From: Dryomyza anilis
Taxonomy: Eukaryota > Arthropoda > Insecta > Diptera > Dryomyzidae
DNA: 64,000 bases
Direction of reading: 5' to 3'
Assembly: GCA_951804985.1 (NCBI GenBank)
Contig: OX638135.1
Span: 37,860,688 to 37,924,687 of the forward strand
In this document: piece by piece, positions 12,057 to 22,201 of the stretch
Position numbering within the stretch: position 1 is the first letter of the stretch
Layout: the number at the start of each line of letters is the position of its first letter
Position numbers and translations under genes: made by a program
Notes under the pieces: model-generated
What the model was told of the DNA's origin: nothing
Seen by the model: only the letters and a program-made list of their open reading frames with translations
Database searches by the model: none

Positions 12057-12421
12057 TGTTACGAAAAGACGTAATTTGCCCCATAGTGCAAGCAATCAAC
12101 AATAATTAATGAGACGCAAGACAATTCAGCGCACTAAGCATGTGTTAGAAAGAGACGGAAGATCATTCAGCGCACTGAGGCAGTGTGTGAGAAAGAGGTG
12201 GAAGATCATCGCATTAAAACACATGAGTGCGAATGAGATGCCAATAGCATGCGTCATTCACGAAATGATTAGAAGGTTCTCGAAACAAGTCGAAGCTTGT
12301 CGAAACGTGTTGATTTGATGCATGTAGTATATAAGGGAGCCGCATCTGAGGTACAGCACTTCAGTTGTGATTTGATAGTGAACTAGTGCATCTCGTGAGC
12401 GAACATTGTAAAGATAAATTG
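12057..12421 (+). repeat. 5' LTR of B, left part (interrupted by A)
   Basis: It starts TGTTACGAAAAG and matches the B 3' LTR at 52793-53150 closely. It breaks off at ATTG (12418-12421), exactly where the intact copy reads AAATTGTAGTAAT. The rest resumes after the A element. Joined length would be about 545 bp. A TATATAAGG box-like string lies at 12329-12337, plausibly the LTR promoter (inference). Confidence 0.9.
12418..12421. repeat. Target-site duplication of A (ATTG), left copy
   Basis: ATTG precedes the A 5' LTR and is repeated directly after each A 3' LTR (21505-21508, 29648-29651, 37908-37911, 46063-46066). The uninterrupted B LTR at 53141 onward has a single ATTG at this place. A 4-bp duplication is typical of many gypsy-type integrases. 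Confidence 0.9.
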
Positions 12422-12975
12422 TGTTGTAAGTCAACATAGTGGCTTTTGGTAAGTCACTATACGTTGATATTATAAACGTATTGTGACCTATTTACGCGAT
12501 GACTATTTCATGCAGTTATCGTTACGTTGCAGTAAAGTGCAACGTAGGACATATGTGTCATAGTCAAGCAAGCCAATGAACTAGCAACAGTATGAGCGAA
12601 GCTGGGTAAAACCAGCAGCAGCATGATTGGCTAAGGGCCTTTTCCCTTACGGAAGCAAATAGTGAGTGGAATTTGCTCACGGCACTCTGCCGGAACATTT
12701 AGATTTGAAACATGCCTTCTTATAATAGTTTAAGTGAGATTTTAAGTGAGTTGTAAATCAGTAGTTCAGTAGTAAACAATAATGTTAATATTAAAATATA
12801 ACTTTAGAGTAAATAAAAGTTTGTCTTAAAAGAAAAGACTTGTTTGAAATATTTCGGTTAATAAAAATGGAACTTCGACGTTGGACATTCTCTGGTAGGA
12901 CATCATGGGTAATTATAAAAGGAACGTTGCGACATTTGGCTACACGCCAAGTCAACCGACATTTTAATTACAACA
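12422..12975 (+). repeat. A 5' LTR
   Basis: 554 bp, TGTTGTAA to TTACAACA. An AATAAAAG signal lies near 12813. It differs from the 3' LTRs mainly near its end, where 3' copies read GCTTCACGCCTAAGCAACGG and end TTACATCA. That difference is how the later LTRs are recognised as descendants of the 3' LTR. Confidence 0.95.
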
Positions 12976-12977
12976 TT

Positions 12978-12999
12978 TGGCGCAGCCGGTTTTCGAACC
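12978..12999 (+). promoter_or_regulatory. A primer-binding site (tRNA-Ser-like)
   Basis: TGGCGCAGCCGG starts 2 nt after the LTR, followed by TTTTCGAACC. This resembles the complement of a fly tRNA-Ser 3' end (TGGCGCAGTCGG, then TTCGAACC) with one substitution and a short gap. Elements of the gypsy/17.6 type use tRNA-Ser (family knowledge, recalled rather than searched). Confidence 0.7.
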
Positions 13000-13834
13000 A
13001 TACATCAACTCCCAAGGGACGAGAAGGACTGGATGGAGATTAATATTGAAAGAAATAAATATTTAGGATCAGGGAAAATATTTTTTTACATTTGTGAGTA
13101 TTGTGAAAAATAGTGAAAAAAAAATGTGAGCGGTAAAAAAAAAATAACATTTTGTAAATTTGTGATATAAAACAAGAGACATGTTTGAGAGTTGTAATAA
13201 GTAATAAGTAAGTAATAAGCATGGGATTATGAAAATTGACATTTAAAAAATGAAAAAACAATTGAAAATTTTGAAATTAATTGTGGAATAAAATAAACTG
13301 TGAAATAAAATTGAGAAATGAATAACATAAATGATATAATTTAATAAATCAGAAAATTAAATAAGTAAACTAAATGTTTTATAAAATTGTTTAATTGATA
13401 TATTAAAGCACATTTTTAAAGTAATAGTGAAACAATATAGAATAGTTTGAGTCATTAAATGATAATAATTAATAAAATTGTGAATTTTAATAAATTGAAT
13501 AACATAGGAATTTTGTTACAGTAATGTTTTCATAATGTTGCGAAATTAATTAAAAACAAAACTGGAAAATTTTAACCAAATTAAATGCAATAAATAAATT
13601 AATTCAGTATTCATAAATTACATGTTGATATGATTTGGAAATATAGATTAAAAAATTTAAATAATGAAACATAAAAATGAGATAAACAATATTGTAAAAA
13701 ATTTAATAGATAAATTAAAAAATGGTTAAAAGTTTATTTAATATGAAACTAGTAAAAACAAAATAAATAATTTAATTAAGAAAGGCATAGTGAATTATAT
13801 GATTAAGTAAATGGAAAAATAAGAAACACTAATA
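13000..13834 (+). other. A 5' leader
   Basis: About 835 bp, very AT-rich, no ORF of note. It is the untranslated leader between primer site and gag, expected to hold packaging and dimerisation signals, none of which I can point to. Confidence 0.65.
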
Positions 13835-16800
13835 ATGGGTACTGAAAATGTATTGAAACGCGTTCATTACGTTGTTCCTTACTTTTCTGGGGCGGAATCT
13901 CCATTATTAGAAACGGAATTATATAAATTTATTTATGGAATGTTGTGAAACAGCAAAGTTAAAAATTAAAGAATCAGATAGTGAGGAATTTATAAAATGT
14001 GTTAGGTTACGTTTGGAGGGAGATGCATATAAATTAGTGAGGACAAAACAGTTTCAAAAAATAGAAGAATTATACGAGTTGTTAGAAAATACGTACTTAA
14101 AAGAAATTTCTTTAGATTCAGTACTAAAAGAGATTAAAAAAGCTTATCAAAATAGTAAAGAGAGTTTGAGAGCGTTTGGGAGACGATTAGATGAGTTGCA
14201 ATCCATGGCTTTGGAAATTGCAAGTAAAAAATACAGTAAAAAGATAAGTGAAGATGACGTATTCAGTTTGGAATTACAGAGTTCAGTGTTGATCTCTTTT
14301 AAAGTAGGGGTGAGGGATCGAACGATAAAAGTTGTACTGTTGGGTAGTAAGTCAGAAACATTAGATACATTGTTGGAAGAAGCTTTAAATGTGAAGGCTC
14401 TTATGCAGCGAAGTCCAAGGTCGGAAGAGGATGAATATAATTATATAGAAAAAACTAAATTAGAAAACACTCAGTCGGAAAATAAATTGCAACAAATAAA
14501 TAATAATAAAAGTAACTATAAAAGGAGTGTTCCAACATGTTCATTTTGTAGTAAATTTGGGCATACTAGGGACGATTGTATTATTAGGAAAAATACGCCG
14601 TTCTGCTACGAATGTGGAGCTTATGGTCACGAATCTAATTGGATATGTGCTAATAATAATATTGGCAATTTTGTTAATATGGATAATAAGATGTATAACG
14701 GGAAAAAAAATACAAGTAATATGAAATATTCATGGAGGGATACACAGGGGCATAAAATAGATAATTGCCACGCGAAAAGAAAATTTGAATCAGCAGGAAA
14801 TAATAATTATAATCATGATACACAAGGGGCTCAGTCTAGGCCAGAAAACTGGAGACTCCATAATAATAGTAAGATAAGGCCGATAGAGTTAGGAATGGTG
14901 GATCGGACGTCGGAAGAGACTGTGGTTGAATTTACTACTCCATTAAATTTCCGTAGAACAGAGGAGACCAATGAATTAAAATATGAATTAAAGGAAGAAG
15001 AAGGTGATCGCATAATATGCAGTGGACATGGAGATAGCTCGGTTTTAACTAATGTAAGTGACGTTTTCATTGAAGTACCTTGCGAGGCAGCTAAAAATGG
15101 AAGACTTATTTTACTAGTAGACTCAGGAGCTGATGCCAGTATAGTAAAAGAACATGCAATGACAAGTTTACCAGACTTTAACGAGAGTATACAAAAGGAT
15201 TTAAAGGGAGCTTTTGGTGGGTGCGTTAGAACATTAGGTTCCACCAAAATTCAACATAGAAACATAAGGCGCTTAAGTTTAATGTTACACGCAGTGTCAC
15301 TTGAACAAGGAGTACCAGCTGACGGAATAATCGGACGTGACAATTTATGGAATCGATCTGTAATAAATGCGATAGACAAAACAATAACATTCTTTGATAA
15401 ACATAAAAATCATATTATAAAACTACCCATGAAATCACAGACAGAAATACAGAATATTTTTTTTAATCAACAAATTAAAATTCAAGCGAGAACCGCAAAG
15501 ATTGTATCATTACATTTAAAAACAAAAATTCCAATCGTATTAATTCATAAACAGGAAATTTTTCCAGGAGTATATTTGGGCGAAAGCATATCGAATGTTA
15601 GCAAAAATAGAGTTTATGTTTCAGTTTTAAATGCTACAGAAAAAGAAATTATAATATACAGTACTTTTAAACCAAAATTTTCGAATTTTAATCAGTATAA
15701 AGAATCGGATACCAATAATTCTACAATAAACAGCATAAATTCAGTAAATATTACAAACAGAATTAACAAATTATTAGAGGAAATTAAAATTGATGAGACT
15801 TTAAATAAAGACGAAATTACATCTTTACAAAATCTGTGTGTTTCTTATCATGATGTTTTTCATTTAGATGGCGATGAATTAACATACACGCCAGCGCTTA
15901 AACATGAAATAACTACACAGTGGAACCAAACGCCAATTAATCAGAAACAATATAAGCTACCCCACACTCATAGGGAAGAAATTAATAGACAGGTAGGAAA
16001 AATGTTAGATGACGGCATTATATCGCCGAGTACCTCACCTTGGAATTCACCGTTATTGTTGGTACCAAAAAAGAGTGGTAAGGAAGGTAGCAAAAAATGG
16101 AGATTAGTAATAGATTTTCGTAAACTAAATGATGTAACAGTTAAACAAGTATTTCCGATTCCTCGGATAGACTAGATATTAGATCAGTTAGGACATAGTA
16201 GATATTTTTCAACCTTAGATTTAGCAAGCGGTTATCATCAGGTTTTAGTAGAAGAAAGAGATAAAGAAAAAACAGCTTTTAGTACAGGACTGGGTCATTT
16301 CGAATTTAACAGAATGCCATTTGGCTTAACAGGTGCACCAGCGACCTTCCAAAGAATAATGAACCACATATTAACAGGTTTACAGGGTATCGATTGCTTT
16401 GTTTACCTTGATGATATAGTGGTGTACGGAAAGAATTTAGCTGAACATGAGCTTAGGTTGAGTAGAGTATTGCAGAAATTAAGGGAACACAATTTAAAAT
16501 TAAATACAGAAAAATGTCAGTTTTTACGTCGCGAAGTTATACATTTAGGACATAAATGTTCGGAACTAGGGGCGCTGCCAGACCCCTCTAAGGTCGAATG
16601 CGTAAAAAATATTCCGGTGCCAAGAAATAAAAAAGAAGTACAAGCGTTTTTGGGATTAATTAATTATTATAGAAAATTCATAGGCAATATGGTGAAACTA
16701 TCATTACCAATTAATAATTTACTTAGGAAAGATGTTAAATTCACATGGACTGACGATTGTCAAAATTCATTTATTAAACTCAAAGAATCAATAATTTCGC

Positions 16801-18386
16801 CACCAATTCTCGCATATCCAGACTTTACAAAACCTTTTTTTACTTACAACGGATGCAAGTAACGAAGCAATAGGCGCAGTGTTATCGCAGGGCAACGTAG
16901 GGAGCGACCGACCAATCGCATTTGCTAGTAGGGCATTAAATGGAGCAGAAAAAAATTACTCCACCATTGAAAGGGAATTTTTAGCTATAGTCTGGGCAAC
17001 GAAAAATTTTAGAGCTTATCTTCTAGGACGACATTTTCAAATTTATACAGATCATCAACCATTACGTAGCACAGCAAATCTCAAAGATCAGACATCAAGG
17101 TTAGCCCGTTTCAGGCATAAATTATCAGAATATGATTACGAAATATCTTACAAACCAGGTAAACAGAATTTGAACGCAGATGCTTTAAGTAGAATTCCAC
17201 ATCCAGAACCAGATATTACTGCGGTCCAAACACGGTCTAAGACCACACAGAATAAATTAGATAATCAAATTTCAAAAACCAAACAACAGACACCAAGAAC
17301 GAATTAAACTCAAGTCTACTATTAACTGACCCAGAGGAAATTAAAACTGTTATAAAAGACTTTCATGACTCAGCATTAGGGGGTCACCAGGGCGCCTTGA
17401 AAACATATTTCAGAATCAGAAAACAATTTAAGTGGAAAGGTATGCAGAAACAAATAAAAGATTACGTTAAGAATTGTCAAAAATGCCAAATAAATAAAAG
17501 TTCTAGGCTTACTAAAATGCCAATGTTTTTAACTGATACGCCTGTACGACCATTCGATAAAGTATACATGGATCTTGTAGGTATTTTGCCGGAAACTATA
17601 TCTGGAAATAAATATATATTAACTTTTCAAGATGATTTTTCAAAATACATGTGCTGCGTAGCCATACCGGTTGCAGAAGCAAACACAGTAGCAAAAGCAT
17701 TTTACGACGAAATCATTACACGTCATAATATACCGAAAGTATTAGTAACGGACAATGGTTCAAATTTCGTCTCAAAACTATTTTCAGATACTTGTAAATT
17801 ATTAGGGATTAAAAAGTTACATATTACGCCATATCATCCACAAGCTAATGGGTCTTTAGAAAAAAGCCATCGTCCGTTAGCAGAATATCTAAGGAATTTT
17901 TCAAAAGAAGATGGGTCAAACTGGGACCAATGGTTAAATTCAGCAATGCATGTGCACAATAACACAGTGCATATGTCCACGGGGCAAACTCCTTTCCGTA
18001 CTTTATATGGGTACGACTTTGATATGCCAACAAATCTAAAGCGAAAATGTTCACCAGTATATAATACCGATGATTACAACAAGTTATTAAAATACCAAAT
18101 TCAACGCACACACGAAATCGTGAGAGAGAATCAAGAAAAAGCAAAAGAAAAATCTAAACAAATCTATGATAGCACATTACACCCAAAAATATTTAGCGTA
18201 GGCGATAAAATTTTGTTAAAGAATCAGAATAGAAAGAATAAATTTTCACCTATTTGGGTAGGACCGTACGAGGTACTTTCGATAGTAAGTCCTGTAACGA
18301 CAATGATTTCTATCAAAGGTAAAGGTAAAAAATTCCATAACAATTTATTAAAAGCATACAATTTTGAAGAAAATATAACGAAATAA
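13835..18386 (+). pseudogene. A gag-pol, founder copy (unit 1), inactivated
   Basis: A start at 13835 encodes about 34 codons containing VHYVVPYFSGAESPLLE, ending in TGA near 13937; gag then continues in another frame from 13935, so there is one early frameshift. Zinc knuckles are at 14538-14579 (CSFCSKFGHTRDDC) and 14604-14648. The protease DSGA is at 15120. RT is cut by TAG at 16173-16175, where A' has Glu; motif C VYLDD lies at 16404. A seventh T at 16835-16841 (six in other units) shifts RNase H. A further frameshift at about 17300-17310 separates RNase H from integrase (zinc region, MDLVG, TDNGSNF, SLEKSH), which is open to 18386. Gag and pol share one frame. No env was found. Confidence 0.92.
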
Positions 18387-20892
18387 ATAACGTGACAAAC
18401 AGTTCATGATGATCATAATACATAATGTAGATCATGTTAAAAGCATAATACTGCAAACAATGGTGAATGGAATAAATTACGCATATATAAGATTTTTTTT
18501 TTTTGGAATAGGTGTTTAATATTACTGAAATAAATTAGTGCATGAGGAAATAGCTATGTATTAATTTTAAAGGTGACTAGCATTGAATCATGTACTAACA
18601 AATGTTTTATAAGGAAAATAGATAAAGGAGTAAAGTAATTTAAGATATTATGAGTAAGAAAATATCAAAGGTTAATAACAGTTAATAATGAATAAGGTGA
18701 TAAGCATGAGTATATTAGATGAGCTATAAAATAGTAAAATAAAATTTAAATTGTCACTACAATTGAGATAGGTCAGTACCTCAATGGCATTGAACCAAAC
18801 GATATGAACCACTGCACTAATGCAAATGAAATGAGATACGTTATTTTGTATGTTATAATGTATACTGAAAAAAAAAAATAAGAAAAAAGACGAAAATTAA
18901 TATGAATATGAAAGATAATAATAAACGGATAGCATGTGCGAGATGGTGTGGAGAGGAGTCAAGGGAAAGTGCATAGTAGCCCAATGGGTTTAAATATAAT
19001 GCATACCAAGAGTAATGCGGAGTAGGGAGTAAAAAATGAATTATAAGAACATGATTAAATTCGGAAATTAGTGCACGAATAAATAGCTAAATATTACTTA
19101 TTGAAAATGACTAGCATTGATTCCTAATGAATTTGTATATAGAATAATTAGGTTATAACAATAGTAGACACTAAAGATTTTAAAAGTATAAATAAACATG
19201 TAGTAAAATAATAGTAACTTACACACACATATATAAAATATACACGTAATTCAATATTCTAATATAAGATAACGTAAATGGAAATAAGTTATAGAGGATG
19301 TTAAAAATAAATTATGTATACAATTTAAAGATTTTATAATGTAAAGTAATAATAGTATTTAGTTAATGATCCTGGTTCTGGAAATGGACAAGACGTACAC
19401 GAAGAGACGAAGAAGTAACAAATAGACGAAGGGAAAACGAAGAATTACAAAATAGAGAAATACAATTCAGGAGCGTCAACGATGATCGTTTAGTTTTGTT
19501 GGGAAAAGGTCTGAAATGGTAATGTTATGTAATGACATATGAAACAACATGTGAGAGTTATGGTGCGGACGACAACAATTGGACGTCAATCAGATGATTT
19601 ATTAAGAGAAAGAAGGAGCTACACTATAAATATGGAGGTAGAAATTTGACAAATATGCAAAGTTGCGACTATTGTACCATAATGAGACAACAACATTTTA
19701 CATCTTTACATACATATAATTAAAAAAAAAAATGTCAATTTTATAGCACAAAACAACACTCTAATATTATAAGTTGAAGGAGCTTTTTCATATACACTTA
19801 ATTAGCTGTGAATGCGAACCTGTACTAAAACAACAAAGTCAAATGAACACGACAACATCAATGTATAATTAAAAGATACTAATTCCTGATCGATAGAAGA
19901 ACTCGCTAGAGGAAGACAAGTTATAATAAGATCCAGAAATATACGATTACAAAATTATCCATTTTAAAATCCGCTCTCAACAAATTACGATTTACTTGGC
20001 AGAAAAACAAAGCAATATCGAAGACGAAAAAATTAAATAATATCGACGACAAGAAGTTTTCAAGCAATTAACATCAAGACGAAGAACATCAGCTATTGTC
20101 CATTCTATACAGGGAAGGTGAGAAGAAATCGAGAGTTGAAATGCAGCCAACATAATATACACGAGTAACAGAACCAGCGATCGCAGCAGTTTATGACATG
20201 TTAATGTTATTAAAATATTATAAATATGTAAAAGAAAATGAATGTAAGTTGAAGTGGAAATATAGTAAAGTTAAAGTAAAATTAAGAAAATTAAAGTAAA
20301 ATGAGAACAAATTAAAATTACAAAAAAGTAACAATAAATTTGATTAAATAAAAGTAAAGTAAACTAGAGAAAAATAAGGAAAAATGGACGTAGAATATAG
20401 TAAAAGTAAAAGTGAACAAATATTAAAAACTTCAACAATATAAATAAGAAAGAAAGTTAAAGAAATATTATTTAAAGAAAAGTATGATAATAAATTACTA
20501 AGAAAAAGAATATTCCACAAGAATAACTTTAAATATTCAAATTTAAAAATCGCAAAATATTTCCAAGTTAAAGTAAACAATTCGTTGCAAAAAATTAAGC
20601 ATAATGTCTGATATGTATAATTAAAAAGAACAACTGAACAACACAAAACGCAGCAAGTGCAAAGCGGTAACCTGATCAACTACTGTTTTGTCAACTGCAA
20701 CGTTCTGTGCATTGTAACTGTTGTTTAGTAATTAGGTTATTAACCTCCAAATACATTATATTTTCAAATAATATAGTATGTCGTTGCCCATTAAAATAAT
20801 ATTGATGAACAAGAAAAAACTATTATTAAGTTTATTTATATACATTTTTTTTTATAGTAGTAATGCTTTATATGATGATATTAATGATGTAA
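18387..20892 (+). other. A non-coding 3' region, unit 1
   Basis: About 2.5 kb without a supported ORF. It holds two copies of the hairpin motif (18535-18598 and 19068 onward), a conserved block at 19484-19540 and another near 20650-20715, all also found in A'. A T run at about 18493-18504 follows the pol stop. Confidence 0.75.
18535..18598 (+). promoter_or_regulatory. Hairpin motif, first copy, unit 1
   Basis: TTAGTGCATGA (18535-18545) pairs with TCATGTACTAA (18588-18598) with one G-U pair. The same motif follows pol in units 2-4. The second copy at 19068 keeps the left arm (TTAGTGCACGAAT), but its right arm has lost about 5 nt. Confidence 0.55.
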
Positions 20893-20950
20893 AAGAAAAA
20901 ACTATTATTCATTTTAATAATAATTTTTTCTTAAAATAAGGGTGGAGGTA
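20893..20950 (+). promoter_or_regulatory. Conserved hairpin and polypurine tract, unit 1
   Basis: 17-position stem (20893-20909 with 20916-20932, loop CATTTT), then AAGGGTGGAGGTA directly before the LTR. The stem is the same in A' despite wide divergence elsewhere. Confidence 0.7.
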
Positions 20951-21504
20951 TGTTGTAAGTCAACATAGTGGCTTTTGGTAAGTCACTATACGTTGATATT
21001 ATAAACGTATCGTGACCTATTTACGCGATGACTATTTCATGCAGTTATCGTTACGTTGCAGTAAAGTGCAACGTAGGACATATGTGTCATAGTCAAGCAA
21101 GCCAATGAACTAGCAACAGTATGAGCGAATCTGGGTAAAACCAGCAGCAGCATGATTGGCTAAGGGCCTTTTCCCTTACGGAAGCAAATAGTGAGTGGAA
21201 TTTGCGCACGGCACTCTGCCGGAACATTTAGATTTGAAACGTGCCTTCTTATAATAGTTTAAGTGAGATTTTAAGTGAGTTGTAAATCAGTAGTTCAGTA
21301 GTAAACAATAATGTTAATATTAAAATATAACTTTAGAGTAAATAAAAGTATGTCTTAAAAGAAAAGACTTGTTTGAAATATTTCGGTTAATAAAAATGGA
21401 ACTTCGACGTTGGACATTCTCTGGTAGGACATCATGGGTAATTATAAAAGGAACGTTGCGACATTTGGCTTCACGCCTAAGCAACGGACATTTTAATTAC
21501 ATCA
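20951..21504 (+). repeat. A 3' LTR, unit 1
   Basis: 554 bp, TGTTGTAA to TTACATCA, followed by ATTG and the B LTR remainder. One end base differs from the 5' LTR, so the terminal inverted repeat is now imperfect. Confidence 0.95.
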
Positions 21505-21508
21505 ATTG

Positions 21509-21688
21509 TAGTAATAGAGCAGTGGTTATATGTGATTGTTATTAAGTTGTTATATAAGTAAATAAATTTAATTAATACTAGTTGAAATAATACTAGTTAA
21601 ATCCAAATATTAGTGTGTTTTTATTTTGTACACAATCCAGCGATACGAACTCATATAACAGTTTTCCGTAGACTCAATTTTCGTAACA
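21509..21688 (+). repeat. B 5' LTR remainder, unit 1
   Basis: 180 bp ending TTTTCGTAACA, matching 53150-53303 of the B 3' LTR as far as that copy goes. Repeated at 29652-29831, 37912-38091 and 46067-46246. Confidence 0.9.
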
Positions 21689-21689
21689 T

Positions 21690-21707
21690 TGGTGTCAGAA
21701 GTGGGAT
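21690..21707 (+). promoter_or_regulatory. B primer-binding site (tRNA-Leu-like)
   Basis: TGGTGTCAGAAGTGGGAT begins 1 nt after the B LTR. It fits the complement of a tRNA-Leu 3' end as used by mdg3-like elements (recalled, not searched). Present in all four units. Confidence 0.65.
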
Positions 21708-21718
21708 TGTGATACAAA

Positions 21719-22201
21719 ATGGTTAAATTTGTAGTCGACCAGCTAAAGAAGGAGTTTTCGAATCGTGATCTTCCAACGATTGGTACGAAAGTAGACCTCT
21801 GCAGTAGACCTCTGCAGCCTGATGGAAGAATTTGCGGCCCCAGATATTGATATTGCACTGCGAAGTAGAAGTTGCAGCACCGTCATCGAAAAATCTGGAT
21901 ACTGAGAAATCGCGCATTCTCAAGTTTTTGATATGAGCCAGTTGATCGGAGGTATGCAGCAACAGCTTCAGATAATGGCTCAAGAAAATTTCAAACGAGT
22001 TCAAAAAAATTCCAAACAATTTAAAGAATATTCCAACCAAATGGAACAGAAGCTTCTAGAAAATTCAAAACAATTTCAAGGAAATTCCAATCAGCTCAAA
22101 GCGGAACTTCTAGAGAATTCCAACAAACATCAAATAATAATGGAGGAAAAGATGCAGGAACATTCGAAGCAACTTATGAAAGTTTCTTATACACTCCATG
22201 G
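21719..22201 (+). pseudogene. B gag 5' fragment in unit 1
   Basis: The start at 21719 encodes a SAP-like opening (DQLKKEFSNRDLPTIGTKVD). A 13-bp tandem duplication, GTAGACCTCTGCA twice, shifts the frame soon after. In another frame a Gln/Asn/Lys-rich coiled coil (MSQLIGGMQQQLQIMAQ onward, 21933) runs to the amplification junction at 22201. Identical pieces stand at 29862-30344 and 38122-38604. In unit 4 the gag continues past this point. Confidence 0.75.

Larger units (their letters stand above)
12422..21504 (+). mobile_element. Family-A Ty3/gypsy-type retrotransposon (founder copy)
   Basis: Full structure: 554-bp LTRs with 8-bp inverted ends (TGTTGTAA and TTACAACA), a tRNA-Ser-like primer site, a leader of about 850 bp, gag-pol, a 2.5 kb non-coding 3' region, a polypurine tract and the 3' LTR. 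Total about 9.08 kb. It is flanked by ATTG and sits inside the B 5' LTR. The two LTRs differ at roughly a dozen positions by eye (about 2 percent), so insertion is not very recent. It is the only copy here that keeps the 5' LTR and leader; the other three A copies are 5'-truncated by the tandem duplication. Confidence 0.92.
14044..22201 (+). repeat. Tandem unit 1 (8158 bp)
   Basis: Runs from CAAAACAG inside A gag through pol, the 3' region, the A 3' LTR, the ATTG duplication, the B LTR remainder, the B primer site and B gag up to CCATGG. It is followed directly by the same A gag point again. The A gag side reads GGACAAAACAG and the original B side reads GGCAAAGTAA, so CAAA is shared at the breakpoint. 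Confidence 0.92.

Noticed and set aside
20344..20679. 111-residue Leu/Phe-rich minus-strand frame in each A 3' region, resembling a membrane protein
   Set aside because: It comes from A-rich plus-strand sequence read in reverse. It is not conserved in A' and has no start context or homology I recognise.
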